The position numbers and the translations under genes were made by a program. The notes beneath the pieces were generated by a model that was given only the letters and a program-made list of their open reading frames with translations, was not told the DNA's origin and did no database searches. From Hetaerina americana (Eukaryota > Arthropoda > Insecta > Odonata > Calopterygidae), in assembly GCA_022747635.1 (NCBI GenBank), contig JAKTNV010000061.1, positions 186,001 to 250,000 on the forward strand: a DNA stretch of 64,000 bases, given 5' to 3'. Each line of letters opens with the position of its first letter. The stretch's first letter is position 1. This document shows, piece by piece, positions 55,736 to 64,000 of this stretch.

Positions 55736-56169
55736 AACCCTTACATCTCCGACCTCCCTACGCAGACCCCCACGACCTTGGCACTCGCCACCGGAGCGAA
55801 AACGCGACGAAAGCCGATTGACCGGGAGTGGCTAGCTCCCGGCCTCCCGTTTACACGAAATCCGGGGCCGAAGAGGGGTATCACTCCCCGGTCCATACAG
55901 GGCATCCGACACCCTGCTGGGAACCAGAAAGCTCACCCTCCAGGATCCCCTTCTCTCCCTTACGGGTCTCCAGGCACGGCAAACACCTGGGCGGATCGCA
56001 GGCCAGATGGTATGGCCGCTCACAGACAGTGGATCCACAGCACTGTCCGGACGCATCCCTTGCTGGCTTGGGGTTTGTTTTCGGGGTTTTCTCCCCGCCC
56101 TTTTAGTCGCCTCTTACGACAAGCAGGGATACTGCGGGAGTATTCTCTATCCCCCTACCCGCGGGGGGG

Positions 56170-56181
56170 AAGTGGTCACTC
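56170..56181. repeat. Target duplication, right copy (B2/B3 insertion)
   Basis: AAGTGGTCACTC following the G run of B3; pairs with 49,279-49,290. Confidence 0.93.
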
Positions 56182-56801
56182 CCACAGAGATCGTTGTGGA
56201 CGTTCATCTTCAGCTTCGGGGCTAGGCTTCTCGAGCATATGGCAAGATCTATTGCTGAAAATTCCCCATTGAAGCTGTTGAAGCGAGTTTTTTCCCCGCT
56301 ATTTAATAAAAACAAATTAAAATCCTCCATAAAATTCGATAAAATTCGCCCTCTCCTATTGCTTGGGGTGGATGGGCCTCCCCATAGTGGGTCATGGGCA
56401 TTAAAATCGCCCATCAAAATAAATGGCCGAGGTAGCTGACGGACAAGGGCTTCCAAGTTAAAACGAGTTACCGGTGCACCCTCCGGCAGATAGACGTTGC
56501 ATAACGTCATCGTCTCTGGGGTATGCACTGTGACAGCCACTGCCTGGAATGGGGTGTTCAGTTGGACTCGGGAGGTGTAAAGGGCCTCACGAATCGCAAC
56601 TGCCACTCCTCCTTGGGCGCGTTGACCACTCGTGTCGTCTAGTCTAAAAACAGTGCACCCCTTTAAAACACCCTTGTCTGTCGCCTTAAAATGTGTCTCT
56701 TGCAGACAGATGCAAGAGGGATCAAAAGCGTCCATTAAAACGGCCAGCTCCTCCTTGTGCCGATAAAAACCGTTGCAGTTCCACTGCAGTAAAAAGGCCA
56801 T
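56182..56801 (-). pseudogene. A2 ORF2 N-terminus (endonuclease), separated from the rest
   Basis: Starts at 56,801. It contains the AP-endonuclease motifs LQWNCNGFYRHKEE, CLQETHF, GDFNAHDPLWGG and GSDHFP up to the insertion point. Any product would run into B3 leader sequence and stop at 56,103. The rest of the gene is at 46,305-49,290. Confidence 0.9.
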
Positions 56802-56881
56802 TAAAATTAATTATAATTAAAATAAATAAATAAAGGATTAAATGTGTTTTAAACTTTGGGAGATGACCGGTCGTTAAGAAA

Positions 56882-58045
56882 TCATCGCTTAAAGTGATGG
56901 TTCCTCCTCCACTCGGTTGCCAGGACCTCCGTATCCGAGATACTCTGGTCCTCCAGAACCTCCGGCCTCCCTGGTTTTGCGGGAGGTGTAGGGGAAGGTG
57001 TCTTCTCACGCCGTAACGTCGTGTTCCCCTTGGTGGTTTTTGGTGGTGGGCTCTTCTTCGAAGGGCCCACCGGAGTAGGTGGCGCATTGTCCACCTTACT
57101 CTTTGTCTCTTTGGTGCTCTTCTGTTTTCTGCTTCGCGTGTCCAAAGCGGTGACTTGAGGGGCGTCAGTTTGCGTGGCGATGGTGCACTTTGGCAATGGG
57201 ATAGACGCGACGGAAGCAAAGGACCGGGAGAACGTCGGGGCGACGAGTGCCCTGTACTTTCTCCTCGCTTCCAAATACGGTATCTTTTCCAGCGTCTTTA
57301 TCTCCATGATCTTTCTTTCCTCTTTCATCTTTGGACAATCACGGGAGTACACTGGATGTGTACCCTCGCAATTGACGCAAAGAGCTTCCGAGGAGCACTC
57401 TCTATCCTCGTGCGCGTCCTTGCCACAGCGCGGGCAGGTTGCCTTGCCCTCGCAGCGCGACGCGACGTGGCCGAAACGTTGGCACTGAAAACAACGCACG
57501 GGATTAGGAATGAACGGCCTCACTGGGACCGATTCATATCCAATGAATACCTTGTCGGGCAGCCTATCACGTGCGAACGTCAAAATCACGGACGTGGTGT
57601 TAATGTTCTCGCCGTTGCGCCTTGTCGTTAGTCGACGACAATCCGTCACTCCCTGAGAGAACATTTCTCTCTTGATTTCGTCGACGTCGACATAGAGGAG
57701 GTCGTAATGGCTGATGACTCCCCGACAAGTGTTGAGAGTGCGGTGCACCTCCACTTTTACCGGAATGTCATGGAGCATTCCCATTGCCAATAATTTTTCG
57801 CTTTGTTTTTCATTATTTGTCTCTATAAGCAGAGTACCGTCCCTTAGTTTCTTGACGCTCTTTGGGTCCCCAGGTACTATCTGCGACAAAACTCTCCGTA
57901 TAAGGAAAGGAGAGACCTTTTTCAAGGTCTCACCTTCCTTAGCACATGACATTATGAGGTACCGCTTGCAAGCACCTATGCATTGATCTCCCCCGCCCGA
58001 GTCCGGACGGGATCTTTTTGTTGGTGGAAAGGGTTTTTCCTCCAT
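56882..58045 (-). CDS. A2 ORF1: zinc-knuckle protein
   Basis: 387 residues, apparently identical to A1 ORF1, with all three knuckles intact. The start codon (58,045-58,043) lies within the 12-bp target duplication of B4. The upstream coding extension is separated by B4 and continues at 63,822-63,977. Confidence 0.9.
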   Translation of the reverse strand: MEEKPFPPTKRSRPDSGGGDQCIGACKRYLIMSCAKEGETLKKVSPFLIRRVLSQIVPGDPKSVKKLRDGTLLIETNNEKQSEKLLAMGMLHDIPVKVEVHRTLNTCRGVISHYDLLYVDVDEIKREMFSQGVTDCRRLTTRRNGENINTTSVILTFARDRLPDKVFIGYESVPVRPFIPNPVRCFQCQRFGHVASRCEGKATCPRCGKDAHEDRECSSEALCVNCEGTHPVYSRDCPKMKEERKIMEIKTLEKIPYLEARRKYRALVAPTFSRSFASVASIPLPKCTIATQTDAPQVTALDTRSRKQKSTKETKSKVDNAPPTPVGPSKKSPPPKTTKGNTTLRREKTPSPTPPAKPGRPEVLEDQSISDTEVLATEWRRNHHFKR

Positions 58046-58054
58046 AATAATTAA
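58043..58054. repeat. Target duplication, left copy (B4 in A2)
   Basis: CATAATAATTAA; repeated at 63,810-63,821. Confidence 0.92.
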
Positions 58055-58247
58055 GTAGTTTTAGGGGTTTGTAGGGTGCGTCGACAGCTATGGTCATTTT
58101 GCACCACTGTCATAACGTAAAACTTATGTTCCTTTCAAACTAGGAATAAGTAAACAAATAAATACGAATAAATATATAAATAAATAAAATAAACAAAAAA
58201 AAAGGAAAATGCTAAAATCAAAAGCATTAAAATTATGAGCTCCAAAG

Positions 58248-61200
58248 CTAAAGCTGCCCCATTAAACCGGTTGACCTTAAAAAACTTAAGACTCGGTTAA
58301 TAGACCCAGAGTCATCCCCTAAAATATGTTTTAAGTCTCCCCTTATCTTCAACATGTCTCTGGCCCTTTGGTATGTTGTACATTCCGTCAGGATATGTTT
58401 TATCGTCAGGGGTTGGAAACACTCATTGCAGCGGGGCTGTTCTTTTACCTCCGCAAAGAGGTACGAATGAGTGAGGGCAGAGTGTCCTATTCTCAGGCGC
58501 GTAATCATGACCTCTTCCCTCCGAATTTTCCGGATGGAAGAGGACCATGGTGAAACGACCGGTTTTATTGCCCTGAGTTTATTATTTTGCAGAGACTGCC
58601 AAGTCTCCTTCCACTGATGCAGGACCGAGTTCCGCAAGGCAGCCTTTACGTCCTCCATTGGAACCAAGGTGGAGTCGGTCTCGGGTTTTCGAAGGGCATC
58701 CTTCGCTGCCTGGTCAGCTTTTTCGTTACCTCTTATGCCGACGTGACCAGGAGTCCATATAAAGGAGACCCTGTTCCCCTTTCTCTGAAGGGACAACAGG
58801 GTATAATGGATCTCCTGGACTATCGGGTGCACAGGTGCAAAGACCGATATAGATTTTAGGGCGCTCAACGAGTCTGTGCAGATGAGGAAAGAGCCATCGC
58901 TTTCTTTTATTTCTCCTAGGGCCGTCCTTATGGCTGACAGCTCGGCTGTGAAAATGCTGCAAGAAGTGTGCAGTTTTTTCCTCACGACTCCATGGTAGTG
59001 GGACACGACCGCATAGGCACATGCAGATTCTGACTTTGACCCGTCGGTGTAGACTGGGACAAAGTCAGAAAGTGAGCCGAGGACGGCACTGAAGAGCTGC
59101 TGGCATTCGGAATCGGTCGTCTTGGCTTTGCGGCGTGCACTGGCAATGAGTTTAATATCCGGCATTGGCGTTAACCAAGGCGGGTACTTAGCATAGGAGA
59201 CGGGGCATACTTGAGGAAATGTAAAATTTACCGCGTTAATAAAATCATTAAAACGAACGGCAAAGGGCCTAGTTGCCCTTCTCCGCCTGTTAAATAAGTC
59301 TAAAAACCGTTGGTTAAAAACTATGTTAAAACAAGGGTGGATTGTCTCTGATAAAATTTTACAGGCATAGTTGCCCATTAAAATCATCCTGCGGGTTTCC
59401 AACGGAGGCTCCCCTGCGTCTGCAAGTAAGCTTGGGACTGGGCTTGTTCTAAATGCCCCGGTGGCCAACCGTATCCCAGCATTGTGGACACATGTAAGTG
59501 GTCTCAAGTAAGACTCTCGTGCTGAGGAATACACTATGGAACCATAGTCCAGTTTGGATCGCACCAAGCCTCTGTACAATAAAAGCATGCTGGTGCGGTC
59601 TGCTCCCCAAGTGGAGTGAGTTAAAAACTTTAAAACGTTGAGGGTTTGGCGACACCTCTCACGTAACACGCGGATATGCTCCCGCCAGTTCAGCTTTTGG
59701 TCCAGGATCATGCCGAGAAAGCGGACGGACTCCACAAATGGAAGAATCCTACCCAACAGGGTTAGGGTCGGGGTAACGTGGTAACCGCGAAGACGGTGAA
59801 AGTGCACGCATTTCGTTTTCTCCATGGAGAAACGAAATCCGTTCTTTCGCGACCACTCTCCCAGGTTGTTTAGAGTCACCTGGGCTTGCCTGGAAGCGTT
59901 AGGCAGTCGTGTCGACCGGCAAAATATGGCTAGGTCGTCCACATAGAGCGATGCCATCACCGGGGCATTGATGCATTCCACCACGTCGTTGATGGCGATG
60001 GCAAATAACGTCACGCTCAGTACTGAACCCTGGGGTACCCCGTTCTCCTGTGTAAAAGATCGGGAAAAGTGCTTCCCAGTCCTTACTTTAAAAAGGCGGT
60101 TGGTTAAAAAATTTCTGATAAATAGGGCCATGTTGCCTCTAAATCCCCACTTGTGGAGCGTGTTGAGGATTCTCCATCGCCACACACTATCATAGGCCTT
60201 CTCCAGGTCGAAGAAGACTGCTATGACGTGTTGACGTTGGAGAAAGGCTTCCTGGATGAAGTTCTCAGTGCGAACCAGATGGTCTGTCGTGGACCTGCCA
60301 CGCCGAAAGCCGCACTGAGCGTCGGAGAGCAGGTGTCGACTCTCCAAGCACCACATGAGACGTCGGTTTACCATCCGTTCCATCACCTTGCACAGGCAGC
60401 TGGTGAGAGATATGGGACGGTAGTTGTTCGGGTCATTTTTGTCCTTGCCCTGTTTTGGGATTGGTATCACGATGGACTCTTGCCAGGCATTTGGAAAACT
60501 GCCCTCGTTCCAGAGTTGGTTGAGGGTATTTAGGACCTCCCCAATCGCGGTTTCCGGAATGTTCCGGAGAAATGCGTTGTGGATTTCGTCCGCCCCTGGC
60601 GAGGTGTAATGGGAGTCTTCGATGGCGGATTTAAGCTCCCAGGACGTGAAAGGCTCATTGTAATATTCGCTTGTAGGACCTGCACCAAAATTGAGAGGGA
60701 CTCTCTCGCATCGCCTCTTCCGGTTCGCAAAGTCCGCGGCATAGCCCTCGTCACTGCTATTGGCCGCGAACTGACAGGCAAATATGTTGCTTATTTCGGC
60801 AGGTGAATTAACCACCCGGCCAGCAACAAGCAATGGCGAGATGACAAATGAGCCCTTGGACCCGGAGATTTTCTTGACTTTGTCCCATACCTGACCAAGT
60901 GGCGTGCGATGGTTGATGGTAGAGACGTATTCTATCCAGGAAGCCCTCTTGGCCTCCTTCACGGCCCTTCGAGCTCGCGCTCTCAGGCGGCGGTACGATG
61001 CCAGATTAGTTGCCGTGGGATATTTTCTAAAAATATTCAATGCTTTTTTCCTCGCCCGAATCGCCCGGTCGCATTCCCCGTTCCACCAAGGGACAGGAGC
61101 TCGATTTATATTCCCGGACGTACGAGGGATACTTTTGGTAGCTGCCGCCAACAGCGTTGAACTTAGTTTATCGACGTTGTGCAACGCGTCGAAACTTGCG

Positions 61201-61949
61201 TCGTGTTTATATGTAAAGGTACGCTTGAAAAGTGGCCAGTCCGCACGGTTAATACGCCACTTTTCCGGAGGTTTTGAAATGGTGGGCGAAGAGTCTTCAT
61301 TAGCGAGTAGAAGAGGAAAATGGTCACTCCCACAGAGATCGTTGTGGGTGGACATTTTCAGCTTTGGGGCTAGACTTCTCGAGCATAGACAAAGATCTAT
61401 TGCTGAGAATTCCCCATTGAAGCTGTTAAAACGGGTTTTTTCGCCGCTATTTAATAAAAACAGGTTAAAATCCTCAATAAAGTTTGATAAAATTCGACCT
61501 CTCCTATTACTTTGGGTTTCTGGCCCTCCCCAGAGAGGATCATGGGCATTAAAATCTCCCATCAAAATGAACGGCTGAGGAAGCTGGTGGACAAGGGCTT
61601 CAAGGTTCAGGCGAGTCACCGGTGCACCCTCTGGCAGATACACGTTGCATAACGTCATCCTCTCAGGGGTGTGCACCGTGACAGCGACGGCTTGGAATGG
61701 AGAGTTCAGTTGGACTCGCGAGGTGTAAAGGGCCTCACGGGCCGCAACTGCTACTCCCCCTTGGGCTCGTTGGCCACTTAGGTCATCCATTCTAAAAACA
61801 GTGAACCCCTTCAGAATACCCTTATCTTCAGCCTTAAAATGGGTCTCTTGCAGACAAATACAAGAGGGTTTAAAATCTTGGATTAAAATGGCCAGCTCCT
61901 CCTTGTGCCGATAAAAACCATTGCAGTTCCACTGCAGAATGGAACACAT
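58248..61949 (-). CDS. B4 ORF2: endonuclease, reverse transcriptase, RNase H (intact)
   Basis: 1233 residues, uninterrupted. Endonuclease: QWNCNG (6-11), QETH (34-37), GDFNAH (131-136), SDHFP (208-212). Reverse transcriptase: NNYRPISLTSCLCKVMER, QCGFRRGRSTTDH, FFDLEKAYDSVWR, NGVPQGSVLSV and YVDD (669-672). RNase H: YTDGSKS (967-973), IFTAELSAIR, FLICTDSLSAL, GHVGIRGNEKADQAAK (from 1068); the four acidic residues expected of the active site are all present. A C-terminal CNEC...HILTEC cluster closes it. Endonuclease nicks the target, RT copies from the nick, and RNase H can remove the RNA strand; RNase H fused behind RT marks the I superfamily. The first Met is supported because the same start is used in all A and B copies. 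Confidence 0.95.
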   Translation of the reverse strand: MCSILQWNCNGFYRHKEELAILIQDFKPSCICLQETHFKAEDKGILKGFTVFRMDDLSGQRAQGGVAVAAREALYTSRVQLNSPFQAVAVTVHTPERMTLCNVYLPEGAPVTRLNLEALVHQLPQPFILMGDFNAHDPLWGGPETQSNRRGRILSNFIEDFNLFLLNSGEKTRFNSFNGEFSAIDLCLCSRSLAPKLKMSTHNDLCGSDHFPLLLANEDSSPTISKPPEKWRINRADWPLFKRTFTYKHDASFDALHNVDKLSSTLLAAATKSIPRTSGNINRAPVPWWNGECDRAIRARKKALNIFRKYPTATNLASYRRLRARARRAVKEAKRASWIEYVSTINHRTPLGQVWDKVKKISGSKGSFVISPLLVAGRVVNSPAEISNIFACQFAANSSDEGYAADFANRKRRCERVPLNFGAGPTSEYYNEPFTSWELKSAIEDSHYTSPGADEIHNAFLRNIPETAIGEVLNTLNQLWNEGSFPNAWQESIVIPIPKQGKDKNDPNNYRPISLTSCLCKVMERMVNRRLMWCLESRHLLSDAQCGFRRGRSTTDHLVRTENFIQEAFLQRQHVIAVFFDLEKAYDSVWRWRILNTLHKWGFRGNMALFIRNFLTNRLFKVRTGKHFSRSFTQENGVPQGSVLSVTLFAIAINDVVECINAPVMASLYVDDLAIFCRSTRLPNASRQAQVTLNNLGEWSRKNGFRFSMEKTKCVHFHRLRGYHVTPTLTLLGRILPFVESVRFLGMILDQKLNWREHIRVLRERCRQTLNVLKFLTHSTWGADRTSMLLLYRGLVRSKLDYGSIVYSSARESYLRPLTCVHNAGIRLATGAFRTSPVPSLLADAGEPPLETRRMILMGNYACKILSETIHPCFNIVFNQRFLDLFNRRRRATRPFAVRFNDFINAVNFTFPQVCPVSYAKYPPWLTPMPDIKLIASARRKAKTTDSECQQLFSAVLGSLSDFVPVYTDGSKSESACAYAVVSHYHGVVRKKLHTSCSIFTAELSAIRTALGEIKESDGSFLICTDSLSALKSISVFAPVHPIVQEIHYTLLSLQRKGNRVSFIWTPGHVGIRGNEKADQAAKDALRKPETDSTLVPMEDVKAALRNSVLHQWKETWQSLQNNKLRAIKPVVSPWSSSIRKIRREEVMITRLRIGHSALTHSYLFAEVKEQPRCNECFQPLTIKHILTECTTYQRARDMLKIRGDLKHILGDDSGSINRVLSFLRSTGLMGQL

Positions 61950-62043
61950 TTAAAATGTTAAATTAAAATAAATAAATAAATAAATAAATAAATATATAAA
62001 TAAATAAGTTGACTAAAAAGGGAGATGACCAACTCTATTGAGG

Positions 62044-63375
62044 TTATCGCTTGAAGCGATGTTTCCTCTTCCACTCGTTTGCGAAGACCTCTGTATCAGA
62101 GATACTCTGGTCCTCTTCAATTACCTCCGGCTTCTTTGGCTTCACTGGAGGCGGCGGGGAAGGTGTATTCTCACGCCCTTCTGGCGTGTTCCCCTTGGTG
62201 GTTTTTAGTGGGCTCTTCTTTGAAGGGCCCACAGGAGTAGGTGGCTCCTTGTCCACCTTACTCTTTCCATCCTTCACCCTTTTGGGTTTAGGCACTTGCG
62301 TGTTTTCCATTGGGGATTCTTTCGGTATCTCCGTCTGCGTGGCGATGGTACACTTTACACATGGCGTGGTTGCAACGGAAGCAAAGGACCGGGAGAAAGT
62401 TGGGGCGATTAGCGCCCTGTATTTTCTCCTCGCTTCCGCATATGGGATTTTTTCCAGTGTTTTTATCTCCATGACTTTCCTCTCTTCTTTCATCTTCGGG
62501 CAATCACGAGAGTACACTGGGTGTGTACCCTCGGAAGTGACACAAAGAGGTTCCGAAGAGCACTCTTTATCCTCGTGCGCGTCTTTGCCACAGCGCGGGC
62601 AGGTGGCCTTGCCCTCGCAGCGCGACGCGACATGGCCGAACCGTTGGCATTTGAAACAACGCACGGGATTTGGGATGAATGGCCTCACTGGTACCGATTC
62701 ATAGCCCACAAACACCTTGTCGGGTAGTCTATCACGCGCAAACGTCAAGATCACGGAGGTGCTGTTTACGTTTTCTCCGTTGCGCCTTGTGGTGAGTCGA
62801 CGACAATCAGTCACTCCCTGAGAGAACATTTCTCTCTTGATTTCTTCGATGTCCACGTATAGGAGGTCGTAGTGACTGATGACTCCCCGACAGGTGTTAA
62901 GAGTGCGGTGCACCTCCACCTTAATCGGAATGTCATGGAGCATTCCCATAGCAAGCAGTTTTTCACTTTGTGTATCGTTCAGGGTCTCTATAAGAAGTGT
63001 ACCATCCCGGAGCTTCTTCACGCTCTTTGGGTGTTCAGGCACAATCTGTGACAACACTCTGCGAATTAAGAAAGGAGAAACCTTTTTCAAGGTTTCACCT
63101 TCCTTTATGCACGACATAATTAAATAGCGCTTACATGCGCCAATACACTTTTCTCCCCCGCCGGTGTCCGGACAGGATCTTTTTAGTGGTGGAAAGGGTT
63201 TTTCCTCCATAATAGTAAATGATTCGTCCCTCGGCCTCCCCACCCACCACGGAGCCACACATTTGGGACGCCACTCCGCCAAACCGGAGCGGTCGCCAGG
63301 GCTAACTCGAGGGATATAGCGCTTCTGGAGTGGTTGTCTGTTTCGGGGTGGATCTTCGGTGCAAGGGCCCACCAA
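62044..63375 (-). CDS. B4 ORF1: zinc-knuckle protein, third knuckle altered
   Basis: 443 residues (alternative start at residue 56). Knuckles 1 and 2 are intact (CFKCQRFGHVASRC, CPRCGKDAHEDKEC). The third reads CVTSEGTHPVYSRDC, lacking its second Cys as in B1 and with a further Asn-to-Thr change. Also, PEHPKSVKKL replaces PGDPKSVKKL. The frame is open. Whether the altered knuckle still supports movement cannot be told from sequence. Confidence 0.9.
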   Translation of the reverse strand: MVGPCTEDPPRNRQPLQKRYIPRVSPGDRSGLAEWRPKCVAPWWVGRPRDESFTIMEEKPFPPLKRSCPDTGGGEKCIGACKRYLIMSCIKEGETLKKVSPFLIRRVLSQIVPEHPKSVKKLRDGTLLIETLNDTQSEKLLAMGMLHDIPIKVEVHRTLNTCRGVISHYDLLYVDIEEIKREMFSQGVTDCRRLTTRRNGENVNSTSVILTFARDRLPDKVFVGYESVPVRPFIPNPVRCFKCQRFGHVASRCEGKATCPRCGKDAHEDKECSSEPLCVTSEGTHPVYSRDCPKMKEERKVMEIKTLEKIPYAEARRKYRALIAPTFSRSFASVATTPCVKCTIATQTEIPKESPMENTQVPKPKRVKDGKSKVDKEPPTPVGPSKKSPLKTTKGNTPEGRENTPSPPPPVKPKKPEVIEEDQSISDTEVFANEWKRKHRFKR

Positions 63376-63809
63376 AACCCTTACATCTCCGACCTCCCTA
63401 CGCAGACCCCCACAACCTTGGCACTCGCCACCGGAGCGAAAACGCGACGGAAGCCGATTGACCGGGAGTGGCTAGCTCCCGGCCTCCCGTTTACACGAAA
63501 TCCGGGGCCGAAGAGGGGTATCACTCCCCGGTCCATACAGGGCATCCGACACCCTGCTGGGAACCAGAAAGCTCACCCTCCAGGATCCCCTTCTCTCCCT
63601 TACGGGTCTCCAGGCACGGCAAACACCTGGGCGGATCGTAGGCCAGATGGTATGGCCGCTCACAGACAGTGGATCCACAGCACTGTCCGGACGCATCCCT
63701 TGCTGGCTTGGGGTTTGTTTTCGGGGTTTTCTCCCCGCCCTTTTAGTCGCCTCTTACGACAAGCAGGGATACTGCGGGAGTATTCTCTATCCCCCTACCC
63801 GCGGGGGGT
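63376..63809 (-). promoter_or_regulatory. B4 5' leader, probable internal promoter region
   Basis: About 430 bases, GC-rich, starting with a G/C run (CCCCCCGCGGGTAGGGGG on the - strand). It is conserved at the same position in B1 and B3. LINEs of this kind are transcribed from a promoter inside the 5' end, so this leader should hold it. No specific core promoter motif was identified by eye. Confidence 0.55.
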
Positions 63810-63821
63810 CATAATAATTAA
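63810..63821. repeat. Target duplication, right copy (B4 in A2)
   Basis: CATAATAATTAA; pairs with 58,043-58,054. Confidence 0.92.
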
Positions 63822-64000
63822 TAATTCGTCCCTCGGCCTCCCCACCCACCACGGAGCCACACATTCGGGACGCCGCTCCGCCAAACCGGAGCGGTCGCCA
63901 GGGCTGACGCGAGGGATATAGCGCTTCAGGAGTGGTTGTCTGTTTCGGGGTGGATCTTCGATACAAGGGCCCACCAAAACCCTTGCATCTCCGACCTCCC
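63822..64000 (-). mobile_element. I-group LINE A2, 5' leader and ORF1 extension (runs off the window)
   Basis: Homologous to the B leader but with A-type differences. From ATG at 63,977 the frame is open down to the B4 insertion and would join ORF1 of A2 in frame if B4 were absent (MVGPCIEDPPRNRQPLLKRY at its start, GRPRDELLIIM at the junction). The rest of the A leader lies beyond 64,000. Confidence 0.85.

Larger units (their letters stand above)
50401..56169 (-). mobile_element. I-group LINE B3, near full-length
   Basis: 5.77 kb: 3' end with three TAC units (50,401-50,409), ORF2 (50,602-54,301, one frameshift), an expanded AAAT microsatellite, ORF1 (54,404-55,735), and a complete 5' leader to the G run at 56,163-56,169. 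Its 5' end is followed by the right copy of the target duplication of A2, while its 3' end adjoins B2. Confidence 0.92.
56182..58054 (-). mobile_element. I-group LINE A2, middle segment
   Basis: Continuation of A2 after the B2/B3 insertion: ORF2 N-terminus (to 56,801) and ORF1 (56,882-58,045). As far as I can compare, it is identical base for base to A1 38,704-40,594, including the junction with B. Confidence 0.92.
46151..63808. repeat. Tandem unit 2 of the A+B duplication
   Basis: Second copy of the A+B unit with the B2/B3 insertion at 49,291-56,169. The right edge coincides with the 5' end of B4. Confidence 0.85.
58055..63809 (-). mobile_element. I-group LINE B4, full length with open ORFs
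   Basis: 5.75 kb flanked by 12-bp target duplications. From 5' to 3' on the - strand: G/C-rich leader (63,809-63,376), ORF1 (63,375-62,044), AAAT spacer, ORF2 (61,949-58,248), a 190-base 3' UTR with the conserved GTGGTGCAAAATGACC block, and the TAC end at 58,055. It is the best candidate in the window for an element capable of movement. Confidence 0.95.

Noticed and set aside
35585..63808. Assembly artefact creating the A+B duplication
   Set aside because: Not excluded, but the two units differ by many substitutions, a 193-bp deletion and a separate insertion with a clean empty site in the other unit, which favours real duplication.
35469..64000. Satellite array or CRISPR-like repeats
   Set aside because: The repetition is explained by whole LINE copies and one tandem duplication; no short regularly spaced repeats exist.

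Overview
This is eukaryotic, almost certainly arthropod and probably insect, nuclear DNA. No intact host protein gene is visible. The sequence is AT-rich, with long stretches lacking open frames, and it carries non-LTR retrotransposons (LINEs) of the RTE, CR1/L2-like, R2-like and I groups, Penelope-like elements (PLEs), mariner transposons and tRNA-derived SINEs. The species cannot be named from the sequence alone.

Left part (1-13.2 kb): a decayed RTE copy (about 0.5-3.7 kb, +) is split by two younger insertions, a tRNA-derived SINE with a 10-bp target duplication and an internally deleted mariner with perfect 33-bp inverted repeats. Next come one dead exon of an epoxide-hydrolase-like gene (3982-4150, -), a second RTE fragment, a PLE terminus, an old I-type LINE fragment (8.9-10.2 kb) and a 5'-truncated CR1/L2-like LINE (10.2-12.6 kb).

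Middle part (13.2-35.4 kb): a PLE remnant with inverted ends; a 265-bp inverted repeat with arms about 1 kb apart, whose right arm is split by a nearly intact RTE element (15.6-18.96 kb); mariner and CR1-like fragments; a GC-rich stretch at 23.8-24.4 kb; a U1 snRNA gene or pseudogene at 29,393-29,555; a second PLE (31.8-33.0 kb) interrupted by another SINE; and an R2-like fragment. Hammerhead-ribozyme-like motifs lie at four PLE termini.

Right part (35.5-64 kb): a nested array of I-group LINEs, all on the - strand. Two subfamilies, called A and B here, each have a zinc-knuckle ORF1 and an ORF2 with endonuclease, reverse transcriptase and RNase H. A B element sits in the 5' leader of an A element (12-bp target duplication). 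This A+B unit of about 10.6 kb is present twice in tandem. A further B insertion, made of a 1.1-kb 3' fragment joined to a near-full-length element inside one 12-bp target duplication, splits ORF2 of the second A copy. One B copy (58,055-63,809) has both reading frames open. The SINE at 947-1251 shares its 3' tail with these LINEs, so it may be their passenger.
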